Part shown: positions 1-10,574 of the stretch, piece after piece
Layout: every line of letters begins with the position of its first letter
How positions within the stretch are numbered: the stretch's first letter is position 1
Notes under the pieces: generated by a model
The model's input: the letters and a program-made list of their open reading frames with translations, nothing else
Told to the model about the DNA's origin: nothing
The model's database searches: none
Made by a program: the position numbers and the translations under genes
From: Heliocidaris erythrogramma
Lineage: Eukaryota; Echinodermata; Echinoidea; Camarodonta; Echinometridae
Length of the DNA stretch: 64,000 nt
Assembly: GCA_025617745.1 (NCBI GenBank)
Contig: CM046869.1
Location: forward strand, 16,449,168 to 16,513,167
Direction: 5' to 3'

Positions 1-1620
1 GACAAAGACGAATCAATCACAAAAGGCTGATTAGTCTCAAAGTCAGACCCCTGAATAGGGACAGAAGCCAGGGTTGAAGTAGCCGGTACAAAGGACCAAC
101 CCTGATCCTGAGCAAAAGCCCGCATCATGCTGAACATATCAGCTTGAGAGGAGCTAGCCGGGTTAGCCAGGCCAGACGGGCAAGAGGCCGGCAAAGCCTG
201 GCCACTTTTTGCCTTCTTCTTGGCCTTTTTCTTGGCTGGCTCGACAAGAGTCGTAGCCGAAACCCTTTTCTTAGAGCGCTTAATCGGATTCGTTCGGATC
301 TCTGAAGCCGCTTCGGAAACACGAACCGAACCCTCCGCGGAGGGACGCTCACCTCCCTCAAAGGGATTAGAGCGCTCAGGGTGTAACCCCAAAGATTCGC
401 ACAAATCACCCATATTGGCTAAGCAAGAAGATGCGGTAGCCATGGGTTGGGAGCTAAAAGCACCCAGTGCGGGGGCAGACCGAGATGACTCGGTATGTGC
501 CCGATGACTACTAAAGGCGTGTGAACCCACTATTGGACCGCTAGAGAGCGGCAATAGGGGAGCACTAGTAGTCACGCACTCAGGTGAAAACACCTGTTGC
601 TCCGAAGAGCGTCCATAATTGTTAGCCCGAGCATTCCCATTAGCTGGCAATGTAGACAGCCCGGGAAGTACTCGTTCCCCCATATGGCGTCGGCCGGGGG
701 CTAGGGTTTGAGAACCCAGACCAACATGGACTACGCCCGTGGGTTGCCCCGCAGTGGGGCGCGTCTCCCCTAACGGATCAGAGCGAGTGAACGCTACCGT
801 ACGGGAAACAACCGCCCCCCTTCTGGTCTTGACGACCGGGGGATTGGATTCGAGATATCCAAACCACTAGAATCTGACGCCACCCACCCCGAAGCCACGG
901 GCTTCGGAGTTGACAATCCAGACTCAGTTAACGCCACCCGTCCCGAAGCCGCAAGCTCCGAGACTGGCAAACTCTGCAAGGAAACACCACTAGGCAACTT
1001 ACCCGTAGCCCTCCTCCCTCCCCCATGTACCGAAGTACTCGGGAGAGTTCTGGAAGGCCGAGTCGTCTTGCTAGACGACTCTTCGGAAGAAGCAGGTCTC
1101 CGTGACCTAACTGCTTCTTCTTCCGAATTCATACCACTGCAATAAAACAGACAATAAAGTATACTTTTCAAAATAAGAAATACTTCAACTGAATGCAGTA
1201 AATAAGACTAAAGTTTATTTGGGAGATACGCACAAAAAATTTTCACAGCCAAAACCGTAAGAACAAACACCAAACCCAAAGGCTCGGTGACAAAAGGAAA
1301 CACCTGCAAACACACAGAAATATCTACGTGGGGCTGACCGTGAAAGCGAAAAATAAATGCCAAGGAAAGGAATCAAAAATCCCTTGCAATCGGCAAGAGC
1401 GACTACTAAAACACAAAGTACTATAATCTAAGAGAATATAGGTACCTAAAAGTGCTTTAAAGATGCGAAAAAGCGCGCCTAAAAGATACTAAAAGACCTG
1501 ATTTCAGGAGCGCTGTGACTAGACGTCCTAACTCGTCGGGGGCGAGCAAGAAAGAGGAAGATGGCCGTAGCGTGTTGACGCGCATGAGTGGCGAAGGGGA
1601 CAATAGGATTACGGGGGGTG
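1..1620 (-). mobile_element. DIRS-like retroelement, left part only, broken
   Basis: Low-complexity Ser/Pro/Arg-rich coding remains on the minus strand (about 1171 down to the window edge) resemble the gag-like first ORF of the better preserved DIRS-like element at 10.6-13.8 kb: both have a Lys/Arg-rich basic stretch, Ser/Thr-Pro linkers and a short helical segment ending in a Gly-Trp pair. The presumed 5' non-coding end (about 1480-1620) has a GGGCGAG-AAG-AGGAAG-ATGG block that recurs near 13.77 kb. The rest runs off the left edge. It is a fossil copy with several breaks, apparently old. The family assignment rests mainly on similarity to the second copy. Confidence 0.45.
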
Positions 1621-2000
1621 CACACAATATTGTGACTCATGTGTGTTAAATTCTCGAAGGGGTCCCGTAGTCAAGACTACTGGCATAATAGGTATAATAG
1701 GTAGGTATATATGATTTATTGCAGTAAATATTGCAGTGTACGAGCCTGTGCTATTGCGCAATGGCGATCGCTATCAATGCCGACCGTGATTAGCTTTAGA
1801 GAACAATACAGGTGCAGGGGATTGCAGCTGGATGCTGCGAAGATTACGTAAACGAACAATGTGGTAAAATTTTTTTAGATCTTCTTGGCCATTGTAGAAT
1901 CTTGTGTGAGAGTTGACTGAGCTAGGACTCGGTAAACACATCGCGGCTTTATTATGCCTATGGCAACAACTACTTTTTGTGCATGAAGCTACGGCTCGAC
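1621..2000. other. No gene seen
   Basis: AT-rich non-coding DNA between the DIRS-like fragment and the GTGGCCGCT repeat field. No ORF, splice-bounded exon or repeat end was recognised. Confidence 0.4.
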
Positions 2001-2002
2001 TC

Positions 2003-2195
2003 GATATTGGTGGCCGCTATACGCGGTCAGATATTTGACCGAGGGATACATAATGGTGGCCGCTGGCCGCGTTAGGCAGGTGACCGCTATATGCAGGGTC
2101 TACAACACAGTAATTTCCTGGGGGGGATATTTTGGTGGCTGCTATAAGCAGGTGGCCGCTATAGACAGGTGGCCGCTAAGACAGGTGTGACTGTA
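2003..2195. repeat. Degenerate GTGGCCGCTATA minisatellite
   Basis: About six imperfect copies of a GGTGGCCGCTATAnnCAG unit, some abutting and some separated by up to 60 bp. It sits just downstream (in gene orientation) of the EGF exon, so it is probably intronic. Confidence 0.6.
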
Positions 2196-2220
2196 TAGAT
2201 ATAGATAGATTAGTTGCTAC

Positions 2221-2826
2221 CTTCAAACCCAGCAGAACAGATGCATACTGCTGTAACACCGACTTGCATACATGTTGCTCCATTCTGACAACCCAGCTGA
2301 TCACATGTTGCAGTACCTCCAGATGTTGTAGGCAACATTATGGTAGATGGATCAACTGATGTTATCTGTACTGTTGTTTGGGTAGTAGGAGTCGAAGCCT
2401 GTGTTGTTTCTTCAGGAAACATTGTTGTTGGTATATTCTGTGAAGTGGTAATTGCAGAAGTTGTTGATGACAAACTTGTAGACTGAAATGGTGTAGTTGT
2501 AGTTGTTGCACCTTGAGTAGAAGCCAATGCTGTCTGTATTGACTCTCCTGTGTTGGTTGAGCTTGTTGTTATTGCTGCAGTTGTAGGTCTTGTGGCAGAA
2601 ATGGTTGGTTGTGGAAGAAATGTTGTAGAGAAAATCCCATCTGTCTGCATATTTGTTGCTTGAGTGGTAGATCCTGATGGTGACAGAGTGCTGACAACAA
2701 TCTGACACTGGTCACCAAGTTTGTTAGGTGGACAACTACAGTTGTAGTATGCCACATTGTTGCTTGTTCTATCTGTAGCTGTACATACTCCTCCATTCAA
2801 GCATGGGTTGCTGTCACATGCAGACA
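2221..2826 (-). CDS. Exon: EGF-like / Ser-Thr-rich mucin stalk / EGF-like
   Basis: A 606-bp open exon on the minus strand. An EGF-like module opens it (Cys pattern C-x5-C-x5-C, then CSCPP...GDQC). About 125 residues follow that are nearly all Thr, Ser, Ala, Gln and Pro, as in an O-glycosylated mucin stalk. A second EGF-like module (CDQLGCQNGATC...CICSAGFEG) then runs into the exon end. The acceptor (CTTACTAG before 2826) and donor (GAAG|GTAGCA at 2221) are both phase 1, the usual class for shuffled extracellular modules. The host gene is therefore multi-exon and encodes a secreted or cell-surface protein. The LDL-receptor exon at 3384-3518 is the next one upstream. Other exons were not found, so the gene cannot be named. 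The reading frame is intact across the whole exon. Confidence 0.8.
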
Positions 2827-3383
2827 CTAGTAAGAAGAAAAAGAAACAGGGATAAAGTAAAATGAGAAAAAAATGGACCTAAAATCCAGATTATAAGAAG
2901 AACCTCTTTTTATAACATGCATGATATAACAGAATTGATCCACTTGATCAACTCATCAAAGGCTGCTTCTACTTCAGTAATTTTACAAAATAATTAGATT
3001 ACTTTAAATTTACATGAAGTTGTAAAATTAAAGACACATAATACATGTGAATTTTTTTATCAAATCTGAATTTTTGGTGTCTTGGGGCTTAGACAATAGG
3101 TACCTGGCCTGGATGCTCACCAATAAGTTGCTTTCTTAACATTCAAGTGAAATGACCATTCAAGTATATATTAACATGTACACTGAAGGATGTACATGGT
3201 CCATATGCTTATCAGTTATTGTTACTTTTCATTCATGTCAAGTGAGCCAGGTATTGCAGTTTGTCATACTTTAAATGACAGTTTGTGTTTCTCTACTGGC
3301 TTTTAATAGCAAGCGTGACTGAATTAACTGGTGGACCATAGGTGGCTTGTGGATGACTTTCTAAGAATCACTGGTATATGTAC
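2827..3383 (-). other. Intron of the EGF/LDLa gene
   Basis: AT-rich non-coding DNA between a phase-1 donor (CAG|GTACAT at 3383) and a phase-1 acceptor at 2827. No repeat end or internal exon was recognised. Confidence 0.6.
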
Positions 3384-3518
3384 CTGTATCATTACAAGTA
3401 GCAGGAGTTTCATCAGAACCATCAGGACAGTCATTCAAAGAGTCACAGACAAACAAGGGAAAGATACAGCTTCCATCTGCACACTCTACCTGACTGAGAA
3501 GTCCATTACAGGATTGCC
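3384..3518 (-). CDS. Exon: LDL-receptor class A domain
   Basis: A 135-bp exon (45 codons) on the minus strand. It encodes one complete LDLa module: a Cys-rich segment with ECADGSCIFPLFVCDS and the calcium-binding signature DCPDGSDE before the last Cys. The acceptor (TTTCCAG before 3518) and donor (ACAG|GTACAT) are clear and both phase 1, so the exon is symmetric. Known LDLa modules bind calcium through the Asp/Glu cluster and mediate ligand binding on extracellular proteins. It lies 557 bp upstream of the EGF-mucin-EGF exon on the same strand and in a compatible phase, so both probably belong to one gene. Confidence 0.8.
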
Positions 3519-3737
3519 CTGGAAAGTCAAACAGAAATACAGTACAATTATAATAAGATATGGGCATATTGCATTACCAGCTCACACCAATCATCATGTA
3601 CATGTATGTAAAAAACACGCTCATCATTAACTGGTGAAAATGTTCTCTACTCAAAGCAAAAATGTCAGCCCATTGCTTTCTGGGAATGAGTCATCCCTTT
3701 GTTAACCCAACAGGAATGAGACAATTCAATAGTCAAA
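3519..3737. other. Intronic or intergenic, no gene
   Basis: Short AT-rich stretch between the LDLa exon and the TSD of the hAT-like element. Probably an upstream intron of the same gene. Confidence 0.4.
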
Positions 3738-4129
3738 GGGTTAACAGGCCTTCGTTTTTGAGGAGCGCCAGCGCGATTGCACTCCTACTGCGCCCCTCGA
3801 CACTAGTCGAGGGGCGCAATTAATTGCGCTCCTCGTCTGAGCCACTCTAGTCCCATTCAAAACTAAACAGTTGACGCTGCCTTCATACGGTCGTCGTATC
3901 AAAACATCAGGACGAAAAAAGTTACACCTCTTCGTATTGGTTAATTGGGTAGTTTTAAGCTATTTGCATATTTTTTAAAGCCAATCACGAATCGGAACCT
4001 ATGTACGCATGAGAAAAATTCATTGTGTATTATAATTACGCATCATGTTCTGAATAATTCATATGTGTGTACCGTACCGGGGTGTGTGCAGATACATTTG
4101 TGCGTTTGTACACTGAACTGCAGTTAATA

Positions 4130-6240
4130 TTCATATTAATATCTATTGTTCCCTGCCAATGTATCCCAGCAACAAGGGATTTTTCGCGCGCTTCTGCAAA
4201 ATCGATAGCAGCTATCGCGATACTTTTTTTGTCTACAACTTCAGTTAGATTCAGGCAACCCTAGCACGTCTAATTTCTCCTCTATTTCTTATCTTCTGTG
4301 CATTTTTGTTTATTTTCCCCCGTTTTTTCTACTTTGTTGTGGAAGTTTTTGTGATTTATTTTATCCTGGTGGACGTGTAGTACGTGATTTTAATTGTTTT
4401 CGGTGAAAATCTGGTGAGTTTGTTCGACGTGAGTGAGTCTATCGCACTCACGAGTGTTCGCGTGTGTTGTGAATGGGCTGTGTGGTTGTGAGTACGGTAG
4501 TGAGTACAGTCAGTCAGACCCAACTTCGGAAAACCGAGCACAGGTATATACTCCGAAAACGGCGTATGAGTATAGAGCCCTCATCGTTCAGTATGAGACA
4601 GTGTGTACAAAAGGCATGTGGAAAATCTTGCAAAGTCAAACTGCCAACGATATACATATTCTTAAAAATAATGCTGCGTGTCAATTATCTTCAAAATCAT
4701 TGATTAATTCGTCATATGAAATGAATTTCAAATGACACACATTTGAAATAAATATATCCGCAGCATTATTTTTGAAAAATATATTATCAACAGCAGGTCG
4801 ACACTGTACAATTTTCCCCATGCCTTTTGTACACATTGCCTCGCACTGAACGATGAAGGCTCTATATTCATCTTGTTCTATACGCCGTTTTCGGAATATA
4901 AACCTGTGTGTGCAGTGCCAGCGCAGTGCCAGTGATTTAACTTTTCTCTTTGGGTTACTTACGGTCCTGTCATTTGAGCTTTGAGTTAGTTTATAACTCA
5001 TTTTATGTCTGTTTGAATGGATTTCGTAATTGTAAAATATATACAAAAACTGTATGTATTTTTTTTTATATTCGCATGGATTTGCAAAATTTGTCTGGTG
5101 GCTGAGGCTCACCGAATGTACGCCAGTATACACTTTGACTTTGTTGATGGGTGATGACTGAGCTGAGTGAGTTAGCTCTGTGCCTCGCATGCATGTCATT
5201 TTGAAGTCGAGATCCAACCTATTTTGTCGTCATTTTTATTTTATCCAAGCCCGATGAAAAAAAAAAACAACCCCAATTGCAATGTAAAGAAAGACCATGA
5301 ATACATTTACTAACACTGACATGACTCAACACTGAATACAAATTGCTAAACTTTTTTTTTTCCTCACGCCACGCTCTCTGACATGTCTAATCAACTACTT
5401 TCAGGGGAGGGATGTTTCAATAATAAAGTATCTTTTTCAGAAGAATTTTTTCAAGGGTGGGGACACACAAAGTTATGACCTGGATATGGCAAAATTTATT
5501 GGGGGTGGAGATGCCCAGGGGGGTCACTCACCACATTATGTGCTACGCACGCTCGTCCACAAAAACGTCGAAAAGGGTCTGTTTTCAGGCTTAAGGCGTC
5601 GTCGATGTCTTCCTTAAAAAAGGGGGTGTTTTTCAACTTCAATTGCCATTTAGAGTACCATTTCACAAATTTCAAATTCGACATTTAGGGTACAAAATGA
5701 ATTGTGATAATCAGTAGATTCTGCTTTGTATCTGTTTCTACAAAGGTTAATTCTAATTTTACTTCCTACTATTTTCATCCGTGAAGAATATACAGGATCA
5801 GATATTCACCCCCTGCGTGAAATCGAAAGCGCCAGTGACGGGGCTCCCGCCCGAAAAAGAATAAGGAAAAAACAACAACAACTCTCGAAACATGCCTCGC
5901 TACAGCGCACGCGTAGTTGAACTTGGAGATATTATACTAGACGTACGCGTAGCTAGTACTGTACTATAATTTATACGCCACTTAGGGTATTTTTGGATGG
6001 AGTGATGAGCGTGTTGACGCCATTTAGGATATGTTTTTCTGATGTGATGCCGTATAGAGGTGCAAATTAGACCTTGCGCGATATGCCATTAAGGGTCCAA
6101 TTTTGAAGTGTGTAGACGAGCGTGCGTAGCACATAATGTGGTGAGTGACCCCCCTGGGGGGAGATTTGCCTCTTGTGATCCCCTTTGAATGGCTACTGCT
6201 TACAAAAATAATTGCAACAAAACAAAACCTATATTGGGTT
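4130..6240. repeat. Repeat A, related to the middle of the element at 34.3-36.0 kb
   Basis: Long collinear similarity to 34795-35955. Shared words include CCCAGCAACAAGGGATTTTT, GGTGGACGTGTAGTACGTG and GACTTTGTTGATGGGTG. The two copies share the order of segments, but this one lacks the 5' and 3' ends of the Helentron-like element and carries a MITE at 5514-6160. It codes for nothing recognisable. Confidence 0.7.
5514..6160. mobile_element. MITE with about 42-bp TIRs, possibly hAT-like
   Basis: Inverted arms start CAGGGGGGTCACTCACCACA and run through ATTATGTGCTACGCACGCTCG. The same region of the unoccupied copy near 35.87 kb reads GGAGATGTGCC without this 645-bp block. GGAGAT occurs on both flanks, consistent with a diverged TSD of about 8 bp. 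CAGGGG ends are typical of hAT elements. No transposase is encoded. Confidence 0.65.
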
Positions 6241-8280
6241 TACTTTATTTTATACACGACAGGGGAACCAACCAGTAAAAATATATCTATTTCTGCAGTT
6301 TCAAGAATAATCAAGTAAGAGCTACAATTAAATTTATTCATCAACGTAAATCTTGTGCTTTGAGGTTATCATTCAGCACATCAATTTCCACCAGTGTTAT
6401 TGTTTACATTACCGAGAAAAAGGGGGGGGGTTGTCGTTGAGTCACTCTCATTCTTGGTAGTTCAAATATTCAATTGTTATTATTGCTACATATATAAGAC
6501 CATTATATTCAACTGCAACACGTTCAATCTGATAATCAAAGAACTATTTTCAAGAATTTCCAAATGAATGACTAGATGACAGACTATTGCACGCATTCCG
6601 ATCCTTTCCACAGACAAGCACAACACACTTTCAGCAGCACACACACGCACACACACGCACACACAGGCAAAAATACAAGTGTACGAAGGTACACACTGGC
6701 TCTATACAGGTACTCTACGATGAATCACATTCCTCACATTCCTCCCTTTCCAATTCCCAAGCTTTTTCCTTGGCTAAGCCAAGCTATCGATAGTTGAGGT
6801 CCTTCGCGTAGATATACCATTTTGGGACAGGATAAATGATAACTTGGGGACAAAATCACAGACTCATAAAAACTTTGAGCAAGGTCAGTTTGCTAATATT
6901 ACGAAATTTTTCAGATTCTGCATGTAAGTAAAGATAATTACTTCTCTCATTTTGTGACTTTATCCGACTCTATCCCTTACTGCTCGGGGTGTCATTTTTC
7001 AACCCCCCTGTACAGAGTCGACGAATCCAAAACCATGCCGTGCCAGCATGAATGACTAGAATAGATGAAATGGGCATGCACTTTCAAGAATGACAGACAA
7101 ACATAAATAAGATGGTTCTCAATATAAAAAGTACATTGTATCACTATTTCAGAATATAACAGATTACTTTTCTAAATGATAGCTTTCATAAGGATTTCAT
7201 TTCAGTTGAATGGTGTAAATCACAGCCATATTTAGCTTGGGAACAGTCCCTCTCAAACTGCGTGTCCCTTTTGGTGAGTGTCGTGTTCCTAGACTTGCAA
7301 CGGCATGCGCTGTGCTTGTTGCCGTCTTTGAAGAGTGGACGTCATGATCCATTTTTAGAAAATCAATGTCGCGAATGGGTTAAATAAGTGTATGAGTCAA
7401 AATTGTAGACTGACCCCAGAGGGTTCACTTCAAAGTTTAATTGTTAGTGACCACGACTACTCAAGCATTTTTTGTGTCTAAATTTGAGCCAATGTTCATT
7501 TTAGATCCAGCAGAAAAATACTTCTTACTCATGTTGTCATGGAATAACAATTATTGGAAATTGCAGAATCATGCAAAAAAATTGCACACAGATCATGCAT
7601 TTATACTGATTGGTTTTAAAGAATTTTACCCTTTGCAGGTATTTGTTAGTATTTTTTATGTTTTTTTTTCTGCAATGCTTGAATAGTTTCGGACCCAATG
7701 TTAGTGTGTTAGGGGCAAGGTTATGTGTGGTCCAGTCTTAACATGATCATCAGATGTCAAAACTGCTTTACAGCTCTTCAGGTGGTCGCACATACCTGTA
7801 CCTTTTGCCAACCAACTTGAACAGCGAACCAGTTAATAAAATGATAAATATTAATACAACTCAACTGATATACAACTTGTCTTGTGAGCAAATACTTCAT
7901 TAGCTGATCAATTAGTGTCACAGTTAGCAAGCAGCTAAAAAACTACATGTTTCAAAGCATGATTTCAACAAACAAACACTACATGTAGGTTGAAACTTAT
8001 AAGTGCAAATTGAAGGAATTAATACTAAAAATAAATAGTGTGAGTTCTTGAAAAAAATTATACTACTATTTAACAGCATGAACTACTTATTAGAATAAAA
8101 ATGAGGGAGGAACAAGTGGAAAATGCCAAGGGAGTAAAACAACGGAATTGAGCTCCTCGGTGATTCCAGGAGAGTTATTTTAGGAGCTCAAATTGAGCTC
8201 CTTGCCAACATTGAGGAGAGCAATTCACTGAGCCCCTTGATTTTTCAAAAACGAAGGCCTGGGTTAACCATCACCAATTC

Positions 8281-9282
8281 GGCCAATCAACATTTCGTTT
8301 AACAATTTGGTCTAATAATCAGTTTAAACACTTTGTCTTAACATCACTTCATCTATAGCCAATTCATCTAAAAACCCATTTAGTCTAATACCCATTTGGT
8401 CTTAAAACTACTTGGTCTAAGAATCAGTTCGTCTAATGTTCACTTTGTCCAATATCTATTTCGGCTAAAACCAGTTGGTCTAATAACCAAATGGTCTAAT
8501 CATCATTTTGTCTACTTACCATTTTGTCTAATCACGGTTTGGTCCAATTCTCAGTTCGTCAAATAACCATTTGGTCTAATGTTCACTTGGTCTAATATCC
8601 ATTTGGTCTAATACTACAGAGATATAGGTTAGCCTGTCATAGTTATATAGGTTTATTGCCACTTGGTCTACAGCTAGTAGGTCTAATAGCCAATTGATCT
8701 ACCATCCATCGGTCTAGTATCAGTTGGTCTAATAAAACAATCTAAACATCATTTCGTCCAATTACCATTTGTTTTAATTGTCATTTCGTCTAATTACCAT
8801 TTGGTCTATAGTGAATTCGTCTAATAGCATTTGGTCTAGTAACTATTTCGTCCATTATCAATTGTCCAATTGCCATTTCGTCTAATCATCAAATGGTATA
8901 AACCCAATAAAGCACTTTGGTAATGTATGCATATTTTATGCATACCTGTCAACAAAGGTTGTTCTTGACAACCTGAAAGCTTGACGGACAAAGCAACAAA
9001 TAATGTATGCAAAGTGGATTCCAAGCATCGAGGCTCATTTGTAAAAAGCAGGTTCATGGAAAAGCAGGTTCATGGAATAGCTCGTCACTAGGTGCTCAGA
9101 GAATATTTGTGCATAAATTTGTATACATTACAGAAGCAGTCTATTGGTCTAATACCCATTTGGTCTACACATCATTCGGTCCATTTGTCAGTTAGTCTAA
9201 CCTCAGTTGGTCTATCATCATTTAGTCAACACCCATTTAGTCTAATAACCATTTGGTCTAATTGCAATTTGGTCTAATTTTA
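8281..9282 (+). repeat. Minisatellite of about 16 bp, TTTGGTCTAATAACCA type
   Basis: Roughly 45 to 50 diverged copies of a 16-bp unit (consensus ATTTGGTCTAATAACC), all in one orientation. The array begins directly after the right TSD of the hAT-like element and is split by a small MITE at 8908-9146. The word GGTCTA stays constant while the spacer half varies. Confidence 0.85.
8908..9146. mobile_element. Small MITE (about 240 bp), copy 1
   Basis: Interrupts the 16-bp array. Its ends carry inverted GTAATGTATGCA / TGTATACATTAC words, and the interior contains complementary blocks around AAAGGTTGTTCTTGACAACC. An inverted copy lies at 60400-60650 with the same order of blocks. Confidence 0.65.
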
Positions 9283-9828
9283 CCAAGATACACTTCCATA
9301 CAAAATTTGAACGAAATCTGTCAAGAAATGCAGAAGAGTGCACGAAATGGACAAATGACCTTTAACCCTATACAGGACAGAACAATGCGGGCAGCATGAT
9401 CAAAAAGTAAAGATGTGTAGATTATACCATGATACATCTCCATACAAAATTTGAAAGTAATCCATCCAGAAATGTGGCCTGCAGAGTGCACTCACGCCAT
9501 CCCCCGAAGTATGACCTTTGACCCTATAAAAGACGGAACACTGGTGGCAGCATCACCAAATAACTATAGGTTTTTAGATTACACCAAGAGACACTTTCAT
9601 GCAAAATGTGAACGAAATCTGTTGAGAAATGTGACCGCCAGAGTGCACACAACAGTGCACACAAGACATCTATCAAAATATGACCTTTGACCCTACAAAA
9701 GACGAAACACTGGAGGCAGCATCACCAAAATCTATAGGTTTCTAGATAATACCAAGAGACACCTTCATGCAAAATTTGAACAAAATCTGTTGAGCATTGT
9801 GACACTGGAGCGCACAAAAAACTGGCTT
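9283..9828. repeat. Satellite-like tandem repeat of about 150-170 bp
   Basis: Three to four diverged units, each holding ACCAAGANACACTTTCATGC-like text, a GAACGAAATCNGTTGAGAAATG block and TGACCTTTGACCCTATAAAA. The same unit makes up 31800-32560. It codes for nothing recognisable. Confidence 0.75.
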
Positions 9829-9920
9829 ATCTCGAAAGGGTGCGTTGAGAACGGAGTGGCCCGTTAACGCACACCCTTTCGAGACAAGCGGGGGGGCTTT
9901 TCTCGAAAGGGTGCGTTAAC
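9829..9920. repeat. Short interrupted palindrome, CTCGAAAGGGTGCGTT
   Basis: CTCGAAAGGGTGCGTT occurs as direct, inverted and again direct copies within about 90 bp. It ends the satellite field on its right side and could be the terminus of a mobile unit. Confidence 0.5.
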
Positions 9921-10570
9921 TAGTCTTCCACATCAGTCGTTTATAAAATTAAAATATCATCTATTTTCTAACTGAACGTGGAATTTAGCTTGCATGTGTT
10001 TAAAAAGAGGCAATATCGTGATACAGACCCCGCAACTTACCCGTCTTGTAATCGATCTTCTTAAACGTCTAACTTCAGCCAACTCACTAGTTATACTCGT
10101 GTTACAAGCCCCGCACAACCATGTTGAACAACTTACAAAACGGAAATGGGGCCGTTTTAACATTATAAACTCGTGAACAAGGCCCCATCCTATGCAAAAT
10201 GAAGACAGACAACATGGTAGTGGGGCCTCACGATTACATATAAGGGCATAGTTGCAAGGGAGGGGGGATAAAGGCAGGGACGGATCCGAATCGGCCGGGG
10301 CCCCCTTTTGAAACCCTTAAGTACACAATAAAACAAATTGGGGGGGGGGGGGGGCGGAGGGGGGAATTGCAAGGGAGGGGTTAAAGGGATATATAAGGGG
10401 ATACTTTCCCCCAATATCTAAATTTTTTTGATGGGGGACTCCCCAAATGTATATTTTTGAGGGAGTAATGGCAAGGGGGGGGGGGGGGGGTGGGTAAAGG
10501 TATGGGCATCCGGATCCAGGGGCTAAAGCAGCTGTGCCCCCCCCCCCTTTAAAATCCAAGTGGCATGCCT
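9921..10570. other. Low-complexity DNA with long G runs
   Basis: Contains several poly-G tracts of 10-14 bp and two related GGGATTGCAAGGGAGGGG blocks. No gene was seen. It abuts the truncated 3' side of the DIRS-like element. Confidence 0.5.
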
Positions 10571-10574
10571 TAAC

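Larger units (their letters stand above)
3746..8260. mobile_element. Non-autonomous hAT-like DNA transposon, 4.5 kb
   Basis: The ends are inverted copies of AGGCCTTCGTTTTTGA, flanked by a perfect 8-bp direct repeat GGGTTAAC at 3738-3745 and 8261-8268. An 8-bp TSD is the usual hAT signature. Just inside both ends lie clustered GAGGAGCGCAATT / GAGCTCCT words in both orientations, as expected of subterminal transposase-binding repeats. No hAT transposase ORF is present, so the element must be mobilised in trans. Its interior holds an older Helentron-related repeat (4130-6240) with a MITE inside that. About 6250-8100 has no recognisable gene, only low-complexity and short ORFs. The copy sits next to the LDLa exon, likely in an intron. 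Confidence 0.75.

Noticed and set aside
8281-9282. CRISPR-like array
   Set aside because: Unit of about 16 bp with no fixed repeat/spacer pattern, in an animal-type sequence. A minisatellite explains it.
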